Origin: Variovorax boronicumulans NBRC 103145
GTDB taxonomy: Bacteria; Pseudomonadota; Gammaproteobacteria; Burkholderiales; Burkholderiaceae_C
Assembly: GCF_001591345.1 (NCBI RefSeq)
Contig: NZ_BCUS01000065.1
Span: 1-35,529 of the forward strand
DNA length: 35,529 nt
Direction: 5' to 3'
Made by a program: the position numbers and the translations under genes. This document shows, one piece after another, positions 13,597-20,794 of this stretch; the stretch's first letter is position 1; each line of letters opens with the position of its first letter. The notes beneath the pieces are model-generated. The model saw nothing but the letters and a program-made list of their open reading frames with translations, was not told where the DNA came from and did no database searches.

Positions 13597-14705
13597 AGAC
13601 CACCGCCTTCTTTCACGATGAACGCACCTTCTGGCACGTGCCCGGCGGGCTGCATGCCCTGTTCCTGCCGGTGGGCGGCTGGGTGCAGCCCATGGCCGGC
13701 AGCGGCATGGCCGAGTCGCCCGATTCCAAGCGGCGCATCAAGTCGCTGATGGACGTGTCGGGCCTGAGCGCGCAGCTCGACGTGCTGAGCGCGCCGATGG
13801 CCAGCGAAGAAGACCTGCAGCGCGTGCACCCCGCGGGTTACCTGCAGAAATTCAAGGCCGCCAGCGACGCCGGCGGCGGCGACCTGGGCGAGGTGGCGCC
13901 CTTCGGCCCGGGCAGCTACGAGATCGCGAAGCTCTCGAGTGGCCTGGCGATTGCCGCGATGGACAGCGTGCTGCAGGGCCGCCATCGCAACGCCTTCGCG
14001 CTCACGCGCCCGCCGGGCCACCACTGCCTGCGCGAGCACAGCATGGGTTTCTGCCTGTTCAACAACATCGCGGTGGCCATCGAGACCATGAAGGCGCGCC
14101 ACGGCCTGGGCCGCGTGGCCGTGATCGACTGGGACGTGCACCACGGCAACGGCACGCAGGAGATCTTCTACGACCGCCCCGACGTGCTCACGCTGTCGCT
14201 GCACCAGGAGAACTGCTTCCCGCCCGGCTACAGCGGCGCCGAAGACCGCGGCACGGGCGCGGGGCTGGGCTTCAACGTGAACATCCCGCTGCAGCCCGGC
14301 GGCGGTCACGCGGCCTACATGCACGCCTTCGAGCGCATCGTGACGCCGGTGATCGACCGCTACCGTCCCGAGCTGATCGTGGTGGCGAGCGGGCTGGACG
14401 CCAACGGCGTCGATCCGCTGGCGCGCATGCAGCTGCACCCCGAGTCGTTCCGCCAGATGATGCGGCAGGTCAACGCACTGGCCGCGAAGCATTGCGACGG
14501 GCGTGTGGTGGTGGTGCACGAAGGCGGCTACTCGGAAGCCTGCGTGCCCTTCTGCGGGCTGGCGGTGGTGGAAGAACTGTCGGGCCACCGCACCGAGGTG
14601 GAAGACCCGTTCAGCGACTTCTTCGGGCTGCAGCAGCCGTCGGCGCGCTTCGATGCGTTCCAGCGTGAATTGATTGGCGAGATGGCGGCGTTGCACGGGC
14701 TCTGA
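13593..14705 (+). CDS. Class II histone deacetylase-like amidohydrolase (HDAH/acetylpolyamine amidohydrolase type)
   Basis: A 370-residue zinc amidohydrolase of the arginase/deacetylase fold. It closely resembles the bacterial enzyme HDAH from strain FB188 in length and motifs. All catalytic residues are present: His143-His144 (PPGHH), zinc ligands Asp181, His183 (DWDVHH) and Asp269 (GLDA), and Tyr313 in EGGYS. Bacterial members remove acetyl or other acyl groups from small amines, notably acetylpolyamines; a protein substrate is unlikely but not excluded. No signal peptide, so it acts in the cytoplasm. Its ATG overlaps the permease stop, placing it firmly in the ABC transporter operon, so its substrate is probably what that transporter brings in. 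The free amine would then suit the aminotransferase of the divergent operon. Confidence 0.93.
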   Translation: MKTTAFFHDERTFWHVPGGLHALFLPVGGWVQPMAGSGMAESPDSKRRIKSLMDVSGLSAQLDVLSAPMASEEDLQRVHPAGYLQKFKAASDAGGGDLGEVAPFGPGSYEIAKLSSGLAIAAMDSVLQGRHRNAFALTRPPGHHCLREHSMGFCLFNNIAVAIETMKARHGLGRVAVIDWDVHHGNGTQEIFYDRPDVLTLSLHQENCFPPGYSGAEDRGTGAGLGFNVNIPLQPGGGHAAYMHAFERIVTPVIDRYRPELIVVASGLDANGVDPLARMQLHPESFRQMMRQVNALAAKHCDGRVVVVHEGGYSEACVPFCGLAVVEELSGHRTEVEDPFSDFFGLQQPSARFDAFQRELIGEMAALHGL

Positions 14706-14777
14706 GGCTAAGCGGGTCTTTGCATGGACTAAGCTCGTCGCTGCCGGCCCGTGGCCGCGCGTCCTGCTTCACCGTCC

Positions 14778-15398
14778 ATGCCCCGCTTCATCAACCGCCG
14801 CACCGTCGTCGTTCTCTCTGCCCTCGTCCTCGTCGCCCTGCTCGGCCTGTGGGCCGCGAGCCGCTTCAACGTCAACCCGACGCATGCGCCCGGCGAGGTG
14901 ATCGACCAGTTCGAGGGCGTGCCCGTGTACTACAACGGCGCCATCAACCACGTCGACGGACGCAGCGTGGCGCCCGACGGCTACAACATCGGCCTGCGCT
15001 GGCAGTGCGTGGAGTTCGTCAAGCGCTACTACTACGAGCGGCACCAGCACCGCATGCCCGAGGCGCGCGGCCATGCCAAGGCCTTCTTCGACGCGACCGT
15101 GGCGGACGGCGCGCTGAACACGGCACGCAACCTGGTGCAGCACCGCAACGGCGGCGCGAGTGCGCCGGCGGTGGGCGACATCGTGGTGTTCGCGCCGTGG
15201 CTCTTCAATCCCTACGGCCACGTGGCGATCGTGTCGCGCGTGGACGCCGACGCGGTCGAGATCGTGCAGCAGAACCCCGGGCCCTTCGGCACCTCGCGCG
15301 AACGCCTGCCGCTGGTACTTGCTGAAGGGCGCACGCAGCTGGGCACCGAGCGCGTGCTCGGGTGGCTGCGGCTGCCCGCCTCCTCCTCCAAATCCTGA
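14778..15398 (+). CDS. Membrane-anchored CHAP-domain amidase/peptidase
   Basis: A 206-residue protein with a single N-terminal membrane segment (about residues 9-28) after a basic start, so the domain faces the periplasm. The CHAP domain follows: Cys77 in LRWQCVEFVKRYY is the expected nucleophile and His148 in YGHVAIV its partner; Gln/Asn at 164-166 (VQQN) could complete the site. CHAP enzymes cleave gamma-glutamyl or peptidoglycan amide bonds. The WQCVEF segment resembles the amidase half of glutathionylspermidine synthetase/amidase, but with a membrane anchor a cell-wall role is at least as likely. ATG 14778 is chosen; an earlier in-frame start (14751) only lengthens the cytoplasmic tail. 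It lies 72 bp after the deacetylase-like gene and 20 bp before the next gene. Confidence 0.8.
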   Translation: MPRFINRRTVVVLSALVLVALLGLWAASRFNVNPTHAPGEVIDQFEGVPVYYNGAINHVDGRSVAPDGYNIGLRWQCVEFVKRYYYERHQHRMPEARGHAKAFFDATVADGALNTARNLVQHRNGGASAPAVGDIVVFAPWLFNPYGHVAIVSRVDADAVEIVQQNPGPFGTSRERLPLVLAEGRTQLGTERVLGWLRLPASSSKS

Positions 15399-15418
15399 AT
15401 CGCGGTCTAATCACAGCC

Positions 15419-16186
15419 ATGTGCCAATTGCTAGGGATGAACTGCAACACGCCGACCGACGTGACCTTCAGCTTCACGGGGTTCGCGCAGCGCGGTGGCC
15501 GCACCGACCACCATGCCGACGGCTGGGGCATCGCGTTCTTCGAGGACCGCGGGCTGCGCCACTTCGTCGACCACCAGCCGGCCTGCGAGTCGCCGGTAGC
15601 CGAGCTGATCCGGCGCTACCCCATTCAAAGCCGCAACGTCATCGCGCACATCCGCAAGGCGACGCAGGGCGAGGTCAACCTGCAGAACTGCCACCCCTTC
15701 GTGCGCGAGCTGTGGGGCCGCTACTGGGTGTTCGCCCACAACGGCGACCTGAAGGACTTCCGCCCGCGCCTGCACGGCAACTTCCACCCGGTGGGCAACA
15801 CCGACAGCGAGCACGCCTTCTGCTGGATCATGCAGGAGCTGGCCAAGTCGCACGCGGGCGTGCCCAGCGTCGAGGAGCTCACGCTCACGCTGCGCGAACT
15901 GGCGCCGCAGCTGGCGGCGCACGGCACCTTCAACTTCATGCTGTCGAACGGGCAGGCGCTGTGGGCGCATGCCTCCACCAACCTCTGGTACGTGGAGCGC
16001 CGCCACCCCTTCGTGACGGCGCAGCTCTCGGACGAAGACCTGGAGATCGACTTCGCCCAGCACACCACGCCCACCGACCGCGTGGCCGTGGTGGTGACGG
16101 CGCCGCTCACCACCAACGAGACCTGGACGCCCTTCGCCTCGGGCGAGCTGCATGTGTTCGTGGACGGGCAACGGATGCCGCGCTGA
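15419..16186 (+). CDS. Class II glutamine amidotransferase (YafJ-like)
   Basis: A 255-residue stand-alone glutaminase-type domain (Ntn hydrolase). Cys2 directly after the initiator Met is the catalytic nucleophile once Met is removed. HADGWGIAFFEDR near residue 36, NVIAHIRKATQGEV near 80 and WVFAHNGDLKDF near 105 are the conserved segments of the YafJ family. No synthase domain or partner gene is adjacent, so what receives the ammonia is unknown; E. coli YafJ is also uncharacterised. ATG 15419 is fixed by the need for Cys2. The gene follows the CHAP gene by 20 bp and may share its transcript. Confidence 0.92.
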   Translation: MCQLLGMNCNTPTDVTFSFTGFAQRGGRTDHHADGWGIAFFEDRGLRHFVDHQPACESPVAELIRRYPIQSRNVIAHIRKATQGEVNLQNCHPFVRELWGRYWVFAHNGDLKDFRPRLHGNFHPVGNTDSEHAFCWIMQELAKSHAGVPSVEELTLTLRELAPQLAAHGTFNFMLSNGQALWAHASTNLWYVERRHPFVTAQLSDEDLEIDFAQHTTPTDRVAVVVTAPLTTNETWTPFASGELHVFVDGQRMPR

Positions 16187-16253
16187 GGTCTGACATTCAG
16201 TCTTTTGGCTGACACTTTTTTGCAACAGCGCAAGAAAGTATCGATGAGTGAGT

Positions 16254-16285
16254 GCAAACAATGAACAATAACTGTTCTCATTTGC
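16254..16285 (+). promoter_or_regulatory. Fur-box-like site upstream of the siderophore receptor
   Basis: A 32-bp near-palindrome: GCAAA at 16254, inner arms GAACA (16263-16267) and TGTTC (16273-16277) around ATAAC, and TTTGC ending at 16285. The right half (TTCTCATTTGC) resembles Fur half-sites in related bacteria. It ends 16 bases before the receptor start, as expected for an iron-repressed promoter. Confidence 0.55.
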
Positions 16286-16301
16286 ATCCGGTCGATCTTT
16301 C

Positions 16302-18509
16302 ATGCCCGCTCCCCGCTTCTTTCTCCGCCCGACCGTGGCCGCCTCGCTGCTGGCCCTTCACGCCCTGACGGCCCTGGCGCAGACGCCGCCGGCTGAACCT
16401 GCCAGCGGCACGCTGAGCACCGTCACCGTCGAAGCCAGCGCCGACGCCTCGGCCGAAGGCCTGACCAAGCCCTTCGCGGGCGGACAGGTGGCGCGCGGCG
16501 GGCGCGTGGGCATCCTGGGCAACCAGGACATGATGGATTCGCCCTTCTCCAGCACCAGCTACACGCACGAGCTGATCCAGAACCAGCAGGCCAAGAGCGT
16601 GGCCGACGTGCTGCAGAACGATCCCTCGGTGCGCGTGGCGCGCGGCTTCGGCAACTTCCAGGAGTCGTACTTCATCCGCGGCTTCGTGGTGAATTCGGAC
16701 GACATTGCCTACAACGGCCTGTACGGCCTGCTGCCGCGCCAGTACATCTCGTCGGAGCTGTTCGAGCGCGTCGAGGTGCTGCGCGGTGCGAGCGCCTTCC
16801 TGAACGGCGCCACGCCCACGGGCGGCGGCATCGGCGGCAACATCAACCTGCTGCCCAAGCGCGCGCCGAACGACCCGCTCACGCAGGTCACGCTCGGCAC
16901 GGCCAGCGGCTCGCAGAGCTATGTGTCGACCGACATCGCGCGCCGCTTCGGGCCCGACCAGAGCCTGGGCGTGCGCCTGAACGCGGCCCACCGCGACGGC
17001 GGCACCGGCGTGAACGCCGAGCAGGTGAAGCTCGACGTGGCCTCGGTCGGCTTCGACTGGCGCAGCCGCAACGCGCGCATCTCGGCGGACATCGGCCACC
17101 AGGAACACCGCCTGACGCGCACGCGCCCGAACGTGACGCTCGGCGCCGGCGTGACGCGCGTGCCGTCCGCGCCCGACAACCAGCTCAACTACGCACAGCC
17201 CTGGACCTACTCCAACGAGCGCGACACCTTCGGCTCGCTGCGCGGCGAGTACGACATCACCGACAACGTCACGGCCTGGATCGCCGGCGGCGCGCGCAAG
17301 AGCCACGAGGGCAATGCGCTGGCCGGCCTCACGGTGACGAACAACCTCGGCGCGGGCAACATGTCGCGCTTCGAGAACCAGCGCCAGGACAGCACCCGCA
17401 CGGCCGAAGCCGGCGTGCGCGGCAAGTTCACGACCGGCCCGGTGAACCACACGGTGGTGGCCTCGTACTCCTACTACCAGCTGAAGGAGAAGAACGCCTA
17501 CAAGTGGGACTTCTTCAACCCCCTGAAGAGCAACCTGTACGCGCCCATCGGCTACCCGATCCCGGCCTACACGGTGAGCGCCTTCCGCGGCAACGACATG
17601 GACAACCCCGAGCTGCTGACGCAGACGCGCCTGAGCAGCCTGGCGATCGGCGACACCCTGTCGTTCCTGGACGACCGCGCGCAGCTCACGCTCGGCGTGC
17701 GGCGCCAGAAGCTGGAAAGCACCGACTTCGCCTACGACACCGGCAAGCCCTCCGCGTACGAGAAGAGCCGCACCAGCCCGATGGCCGGCTTCGTGTTCAA
17801 GCTGCAGCCGCAGGTGTCGCTGTACGCGAACTACATCGAGGGCCTGAGCAAGGGCGACACCGCGCCCACGGTGTCGACCGGCGGCGCCGTGCGCAACGCG
17901 GGCACGCAGTTGTCGCCCTATGTGTCGAAGCAGAAAGAGATCGGCATCAAGTTCGACGGCGGCCGCATCGGCGGCGGCCTGGCCTTCTTCACGACCGACA
18001 AGCCGCGCGCGCTCGTCAACAGCGCCGGCTACTACGTGGCCGAAGGCCGCGACCGCCACCAGGGCCTGGAGCTGACCGCCTTCGGCGAAGCGGCCAAGGG
18101 CGTGCGCCTGATGGGCGGCATCACCTTCCTGGACGCCAAGCAGCGCGCCACGGGCGATGCCACGACCGACGGCCGCCGCGTCATCGGCATCGCCAAGACG
18201 CTGGGCACCCTCGGCGTGGAATGGGACGTGCCAGGCGTGCGCGGCCTGTCGCTGGACGGCCGCGTGGTGGCCACGGGCCCGAGCTACGCCGACGCCGCCA
18301 ACACGCTGCGCGTGCCCGGCTGGACGCGCTTCGATGTCGGAGCGCGCTACCTCACCGAGGTGGCCGGCAAGCTGGTGACGCTGCGCGCGCGCATCGACAA
18401 CCTGACCAACCGGAACTACTGGGCCTCGGTGGGCGGCTACCCGAACAACGGCTACCTGGTGCTGGGCGCGCCGCGCACCTTCACGCTGTCGGCGTCGGTC
18501 GACTTCTGA
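16302..18509 (+). CDS. TonB-dependent siderophore receptor
   Basis: A 735-residue outer-membrane receptor. A signal peptide (about residues 1-27, ending LTALAQ) is followed by a TonB-box-like segment (STVTVEA near 40), a plug domain with SVADVLQNDPSVRVARG and ESYFIRGFVVNSDDIAYNGLYG, and the family's VEVLRGASAFLNGATPTGGGIGGNINLLPKRA region. A 22-strand barrel then ends in FTLSASVDF with the terminal aromatic residue needed for outer-membrane insertion. The pattern fits the ferrichrome/ferric-siderophore class. No siderophore synthesis, FecIR-type regulator or periplasmic uptake gene is adjacent. Regulation by iron is suggested by the Fur-like site just upstream. Its stop lies 4 bp from the convergent gshB stop, with no terminator between them. 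Confidence 0.93.
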   Translation: MPAPRFFLRPTVAASLLALHALTALAQTPPAEPASGTLSTVTVEASADASAEGLTKPFAGGQVARGGRVGILGNQDMMDSPFSSTSYTHELIQNQQAKSVADVLQNDPSVRVARGFGNFQESYFIRGFVVNSDDIAYNGLYGLLPRQYISSELFERVEVLRGASAFLNGATPTGGGIGGNINLLPKRAPNDPLTQVTLGTASGSQSYVSTDIARRFGPDQSLGVRLNAAHRDGGTGVNAEQVKLDVASVGFDWRSRNARISADIGHQEHRLTRTRPNVTLGAGVTRVPSAPDNQLNYAQPWTYSNERDTFGSLRGEYDITDNVTAWIAGGARKSHEGNALAGLTVTNNLGAGNMSRFENQRQDSTRTAEAGVRGKFTTGPVNHTVVASYSYYQLKEKNAYKWDFFNPLKSNLYAPIGYPIPAYTVSAFRGNDMDNPELLTQTRLSSLAIGDTLSFLDDRAQLTLGVRRQKLESTDFAYDTGKPSAYEKSRTSPMAGFVFKLQPQVSLYANYIEGLSKGDTAPTVSTGGAVRNAGTQLSPYVSKQKEIGIKFDGGRIGGGLAFFTTDKPRALVNSAGYYVAEGRDRHQGLELTAFGEAAKGVRLMGGITFLDAKQRATGDATTDGRRVIGIAKTLGTLGVEWDVPGVRGLSLDGRVVATGPSYADAANTLRVPGWTRFDVGARYLTEVAGKLVTLRARIDNLTNRNYWASVGGYPNNGYLVLGAPRTFTLSASVDF

Positions 18510-18513
18510 TCAT

Positions 18514-19467
18514 TCAGGCCGAGGCCAGGTGCGCCTCGAGCGCATCGATGAACATCTTCGGCACGTCGAAGCCGGTCTGCTCGGTGATCTCCTGAAAGCA
18601 GGTCGGGCTGGTCACGTTGATCTCGGTGACCGAATCGCCGATCACGTCGAGCCCGATCAGCAGCAGCCCGCGCGGCGCGAGCACCTTGCCGATCGCTTCG
18701 GCGATCTCGCGGTTGCGCGCCGTGAGCGGCTGGGCCACGCCCTTGCCGCCGGCCGCGAGGTTGCCGCGCACCTCGGTGCCCTGCGGAATGCGCGCCAGCA
18801 CGAAAGGCGCGGGCTCGCCCGCGATGATCAGGATGCGCTTGTCGCCCTGCGTCACCTCGGGCACGAAGCGCTGCACCATGATGGTTTCGGCGCCGTCCTT
18901 GTTGAGCGTCTCCACGATGGAGCCGAGGTTCAGCGCGTCCTGCTTGACACGGAAGATGCCCATGCCGCCCATGCCGTCGAGCGGCTTGAGGATGATGTCG
19001 CCGTGTTCGGCATGGAAGTCGCGCACGGCCTGCGCGCTGCGCGTGACCAGCGTGGGCGTGACGAACTGCGGAAACTCCATGATCGCGAGCTTCTCGGGGT
19101 GGTCGCGCAGCGCGCGCGGCGAGTTGACCACCTTCGCGCCCTCGCGCTCGGCCTGCTGCAGCAGGTGCGTCGAGTAGATGTACTCGGCGTCGAAGGGCGG
19201 GTCCTTGCGCATGAGCACGGCGTCGAAGTCCTTCAGCGCCTTCGACTCGATGATGTCGACGTGGTACCAGTCCTTCGCGTCGCCGGTGAGCGTGATCTGC
19301 TGCACCACGGCCGAGACGCGCCCGCCGGAGGTCCACTGGATGTCCTGCGGCAGGCAGGCCGCGATGCGGTGGCCGCGGCGCTGGGCCTCGCGCATCATCG
19401 AGAAGGTCGTGTCCTTGTAGATCTTGAAGTGATCGAGCGGGTCGGCGACGAAGAGGATGTTTTTCAT
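18514..19467 (-). CDS. gshB: Glutathione synthetase
   Basis: A 317-residue ATP-grasp enzyme joining gamma-glutamylcysteine and glycine in the second step of glutathione synthesis. The N-terminus MKNILFVADPLDHFKIYKDTTF is that of proteobacterial GshB. RKDPPFDAEYIYSTHLLQ near residue 90, ILKPLDGMGGMGIFRV near 155 (ATP-binding loop), VPEVTQGDKRILIIAGEP near 200 and DVIGDSVTEINVTSPTCFQEI near 275 are all diagnostic; length matches E. coli GshB (316). The ATG overlaps the benE stop by one base (TGATG), implying translational coupling with the transporter gene. gshA lies 3.4 kb upstream on the same strand. Confidence 0.96.
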   Translation of the reverse strand: MKNILFVADPLDHFKIYKDTTFSMMREAQRRGHRIAACLPQDIQWTSGGRVSAVVQQITLTGDAKDWYHVDIIESKALKDFDAVLMRKDPPFDAEYIYSTHLLQQAEREGAKVVNSPRALRDHPEKLAIMEFPQFVTPTLVTRSAQAVRDFHAEHGDIILKPLDGMGGMGIFRVKQDALNLGSIVETLNKDGAETIMVQRFVPEVTQGDKRILIIAGEPAPFVLARIPQGTEVRGNLAAGGKGVAQPLTARNREIAEAIGKVLAPRGLLLIGLDVIGDSVTEINVTSPTCFQEITEQTGFDVPKMFIDALEAHLASA

Positions 19468-20753
19468 CAGGCGTTCTTTCCGGCGCCGGGAGCGGCGGCT
19501 GTGGAGGGGGTTTCTGGCGGCATGTTGCCGGAAGCGGCGATGTCCTTGCCGGCGGGGGCTTTTTCCTTTGGCACCTGTGCGCTGCGTGCGCGACCGACCT
19601 GCTGCACCGCCAGCGCCACCGCGCCGGCCACCACGCCCCAGAAAGCCGAGCCGATGCCGGCCAGCGTCACGCCCGAGAGCGTGACCAGGAAGGTGATGAG
19701 CGCGGCCTCGCGGTGGGCCTCGTCGCGCACCGCCGCGGCCAGCCCGCCGCCGATGGTGCCCAGCAGCGCCAGCCCGGCGATGGCCGCGACCAGCTCCTTC
19801 GGAAAGGCCGTGAGCAGGCCCGTGACGGCCGCGCCGAACAGGCCGATCACCACGTAGATGGCGCCGCAGCTCACGGCCGCCGTGTAGCGCCGCGCCGGGT
19901 CTTCGTGCGCCTCGCGGCCCATGCACATGGCGGCCGTGATGGCGCTCAGGTTGAGCGCGAAGGCACCGAAGGGCGCGAGCACCAGCGTGGCAAGGCCGCT
20001 GATCGTGATGAGCTTGCTGACCGGCAGGTCGCTGTAGCCGCTGGCGCGGATCGCCGCCACGCCGGGCAGGTTCTGCGAGGCCATGGTCACGACGAACAGC
20101 GGCAGCGCCAGGCTCACGATGGCCTGCCAGGTGAACACCGGCACCGTGAACACCGGCCAGGTGAGCGAGAAGTGCACGGAGGACCATGCCAGCTCGCCGC
20201 GCGCGGCCGTGAAGGCGATGGCCACCAGCAGCGTGAGCGGCACCGCGTAGCGCGGCAGCAGGCGCTTGCCCACGAGGTAGGTGGCGAGCATCAGCAGCAC
20301 CAGCGGCAGCGCGGTCTGCGCCGCCGTGAAGGCCGAGATGCCGAAGCGCGCGAGCACGCCGGCCAGCAGCGCCGAGGCGATGGCCATCGGGATCTTGTTC
20401 ATCACGCGCTCGAACCAGCCCGTGGCGCCCGCGAGCACGATCAGCACCGCGCAGACGATGAAGGCGCCCACCGCCTCGCCCATGCCGTAGCCCGCGCCGG
20501 CCACGGCCAGCACGGCCGCGCCGGGCGTGCTCCAGGCGATCATGACGGGCTTGCGCCACCACAGCGAGGGCAGCGCCGAAGCCAGCCCCATGCCGATGCC
20601 CAGCGCCCACATCCACGAGGCCGCCATTTCAGGCGTGGCCCCGAAGGCCTGGGCGGCCTGGAACACGATGGCCACCGAACTCGTGAAACCCACGAGCACG
20701 GCGACGAAGCCCGCGGTGAAGGCCGAAAGGCTCAGGTCCTTGAAGAATCGCAT
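19467..20753 (-). CDS. benE: BenE-family benzoate/H+ symporter-like transporter
   Basis: A 428-residue inner-membrane protein with about 12 hydrophobic segments. It matches the benzoate transporter BenE family: SAFTAGFVAVLVGFTSSVAIVFQAA at the start, a PVMIAWSTPGAAVL segment near residue 70, NKIPMAIASALLAGVLARFG near 130, and VVTMASQNLPGVAAIRASGY near 250. A C-terminal tail of about 40 residues rich in Ala, Pro and Lys is not part of the transport domain. No benzoate catabolic genes are in the window, so the true substrate is uncertain and the symbol is by family only. Its stop overlaps the gshB start, and the kup stop lies 41 bp upstream. Confidence 0.85.
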   Translation of the reverse strand: MRFFKDLSLSAFTAGFVAVLVGFTSSVAIVFQAAQAFGATPEMAASWMWALGIGMGLASALPSLWWRKPVMIAWSTPGAAVLAVAGAGYGMGEAVGAFIVCAVLIVLAGATGWFERVMNKIPMAIASALLAGVLARFGISAFTAAQTALPLVLLMLATYLVGKRLLPRYAVPLTLLVAIAFTAARGELAWSSVHFSLTWPVFTVPVFTWQAIVSLALPLFVVTMASQNLPGVAAIRASGYSDLPVSKLITISGLATLVLAPFGAFALNLSAITAAMCMGREAHEDPARRYTAAVSCGAIYVVIGLFGAAVTGLLTAFPKELVAAIAGLALLGTIGGGLAAAVRDEAHREAALITFLVTLSGVTLAGIGSAFWGVVAGAVALAVQQVGRARSAQVPKEKAPAGKDIAASGNMPPETPSTAAAPGAGKNA

Positions 20754-20773
20754 GCCGCGATTCTGCCGGGGCG

Positions 20774-20790
20774 CGCGGCGTGGCGCCGCG
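20774..20790 (-). other. GC-rich hairpin between kup and benE
   Basis: CGCGGCG / CGCCGCG, 7-bp arms with a 3-base loop, in the 41-bp gap after the kup stop. No T-tract follows on the transcribed (minus) strand, so it is at best a weak pause or processing element rather than an intrinsic terminator. Confidence 0.3.
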
Positions 20791-20794
20791 GGCC

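Noticed and set aside
13593..14705. Possibility that the deacetylase-like gene is a eukaryotic-type chromatin enzyme
   Set aside because: It matches bacterial HDAH/acetylpolyamine amidohydrolases along its whole length and is embedded in a bacterial transporter operon with the same base composition.
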